From NCBI RefSeq assembly GCF_024713945.1, contig NC_134683.1:3101501-3165500 (forward strand): 64,000 bases of DNA. The letters run 5' to 3'. A model generated the notes under the pieces. The model searched no databases, was not told where the DNA came from, and saw only the letters and a list, made by a program, of their open reading frames with translations. The stretch's first letter is position 1, and every line of letters starts with the position of its first letter. A program made the position numbers and the translations under genes. Of the stretch, positions 62,601-64,000 are shown piece by piece. Source of the stretch: Dermatophagoides farinae. Lineage: Eukaryota; Arthropoda; Arachnida; Sarcoptiformes; Pyroglyphidae.

Positions 62601-64000
62601 GAAACGAATCATTATCGTCATCATCATCATCATCATTGTCGGTCATCAGAGCATTACGATTTAGTTTCTTTCTTTCTTTTCGTTTGTCGTTTTTTTCCTC
62701 CTTAACGACGACCAATTTTCAACAAAGACAATTTTTTTTTTGTTTGCCCAAAAACGAATATGAATGTGAATGTTGAATGGGAAGAAAATGAAACTTATCA
62801 ACATAGCAAGCAAAAGTGGAAACAAAAAATTGGTCGCAATGTTATATTAATGATAGGGATGTATGGATTCTTCTTTTCGGTGCGTAATTTCAGAATCGAT
62901 CCAATAGAAAAAGTAACAACAAAACATGGGAAAAGGGCACGAGGAATTTTTTTGTTTTATCCAATGACAACACAATCCAAGTCCTTTTTTTCGCTGAAAT
63001 ATGAATTACATTTCAACAAGGAAAATTTAAACCACGCAAAAACAATTGATTTTTTCCCTCTCTCGATAATTCGTGCACATCAATCAATCAATCAACGAAT
63101 TCATGAAAAATGTATAGGGCCTATATTTCAAATGGTTGGTTCAAACAAAAACCTATATGATACTGATGATGATGATGATGTTAAGTTTCATATTTCATAT
63201 TTTTTTTCACTCAGAAAAAAAAATGAAGAAAGAAAACGCACAATATACGTATGTTTTAATTAACAATTTATATAGGACACATTATCATCATCATCAACAT
63301 TATGGTATTGCTAGAATAAAGAATAATGTGTGTACACGTTCTGTATACACACATTATAATCAATTCAACCGTACGAAACAATAAAACACAATGAAAAGTG
63401 AATATTATTGTTTTGCTGATGGTTCGTGATATCAATTTTTAATTTTTAATTTTTTTTTTTCATCATCATCATCATAAATTTTTCACTGTGCTACTATGTT
63501 GCAGAATTCTTTTTCAGTTTTTTTTTTATTATATTGTTGGAAACAATAAGCGTCAAGTTGATTTATTTGTAATTTCATAATTTTGTTTCATGTGTACTGA
63601 AAATAGATTTTTTTTTTTGAATTGGTTGGGCAAGACCAAATGCAATTGAAAGAAGAAGTAGAAATTTCATACGCGTATGAAATCATGATGATGATGATGA
63701 TGATGATGATAATGTTGTTGATGACTAGAATTTTAATTTTTCTTTACTGGATTTCAAAGCCAAAATATAATGATTCTATATCTTTCCGGAAATATAATTG
63801 ACTAATCAGAAAAGTTTTGTTGTAATTCTATCCCAATTGCATTTACAGGATTTTTTTCTTTGCCAATGAACGGCACCATGATTATCCATTATGATGATGA
63901 TGATGAAGGGATACAAACTCAAATTGTGTACCATAAAAGATATCGATCGAATCAAGAAGAAAAAAGATTCATCTTGGGAGATTTTTTTTTTGTAAATCGA
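59648..64000. other. 4.3-kb noncoding tail of the window
   Basis: Low-complexity DNA after the SARM1 stop: poly-A/T (23 As near 60,515), GTT/CAA and ATC repeats, CCAT repeats near 61,730-61,770. Probably long 3' UTR plus intergenic DNA. An open frame at 62,760-63,263 exists but looks non-genic. Nothing else coding seen. Confidence 0.55.

Noticed and set aside
62760-63263. 167-codon open frame on the plus strand starting with ATG
   Set aside because: Composition is low complexity, no domain or signal is seen, and it crosses poly-T and GAT repeats; probably chance in a long noncoding stretch.
1-64000. Transposons, CRISPR arrays, rRNA or tRNA genes
   Set aside because: No terminal inverted repeats with a transposase, reverse transcriptase motifs, repeat-spacer arrays or rRNA cores were seen; tRNAs were not recognised by eye, and a covariance-model scan would be needed to exclude them.

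Overview
This is an arthropod nuclear window, most likely from an acariform (astigmatid, dust-mite-like) mite. Support comes from extreme AT richness, very short GT-AG introns (about 50-100 bases), ATC/CAA-type simple repeats everywhere, an arthropod Rebers-Riddiford cuticle protein, and one animal gene after another. The species assignment is inference from genome style; no viral, prokaryotic or transposon genes were seen.

Layout. 0.5-4.7 kb (-): a full-length, two-halved ABCG transporter. 6.1-7.7 kb (+): ZCCHC7/Air-type zinc-knuckle protein, tail-to-tail with (-) the Na+/K+-ATPase alpha subunit (7.7-11.1 kb). 12.7-16.1 kb (+): a TATA-driven cuticle protein followed closely by an unrecognised secreted 726-residue protein. 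16.5-17.2 kb (-): small Gly-rich secreted protein. 18.7-19.0 kb (-): SMIM12. 20.4-24.1 kb (+): chaoptin-like GPI-anchored LRR protein. 24.4-31.4 kb (-): SorLA/SORL1. 32.25-32.9 kb (+): TMEM17, head-to-head with SORL1. 39.2-43.0 kb (+): secreted EB/LDLa modular protein. 43.9-45.0 kb (+): AP-1-like bZIP factor. 45.3-48.2 kb (-): smoothelin-family exons (SMTN-type part and CH domain). 50.5-52.7 kb (+): PDPK1. 54.0-59.6 kb (+): SARM1. The rest (33-39 kb and 59.7-64 kb in particular) is low-complexity noncoding DNA.

Exon coordinates were derived by hand from splice-site motifs and checked by phase arithmetic; nearly every gene closes exactly in frame. Two exceptions carry one-base discrepancies (ABCG near 1,140-1,156 and SORL1 near 30,732-30,745), both within otherwise conserved domains. 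Genes are packed tail-to-tail at several points. The genes are mostly independent housekeeping, signalling or extracellular functions rather than one pathway. The most unusual items are the fused NBD-TMD-NBD-TMD ABCG protein, the phase-1 exon-per-module EB/LDLa gene, and the orphan secreted protein behind the cuticle gene.
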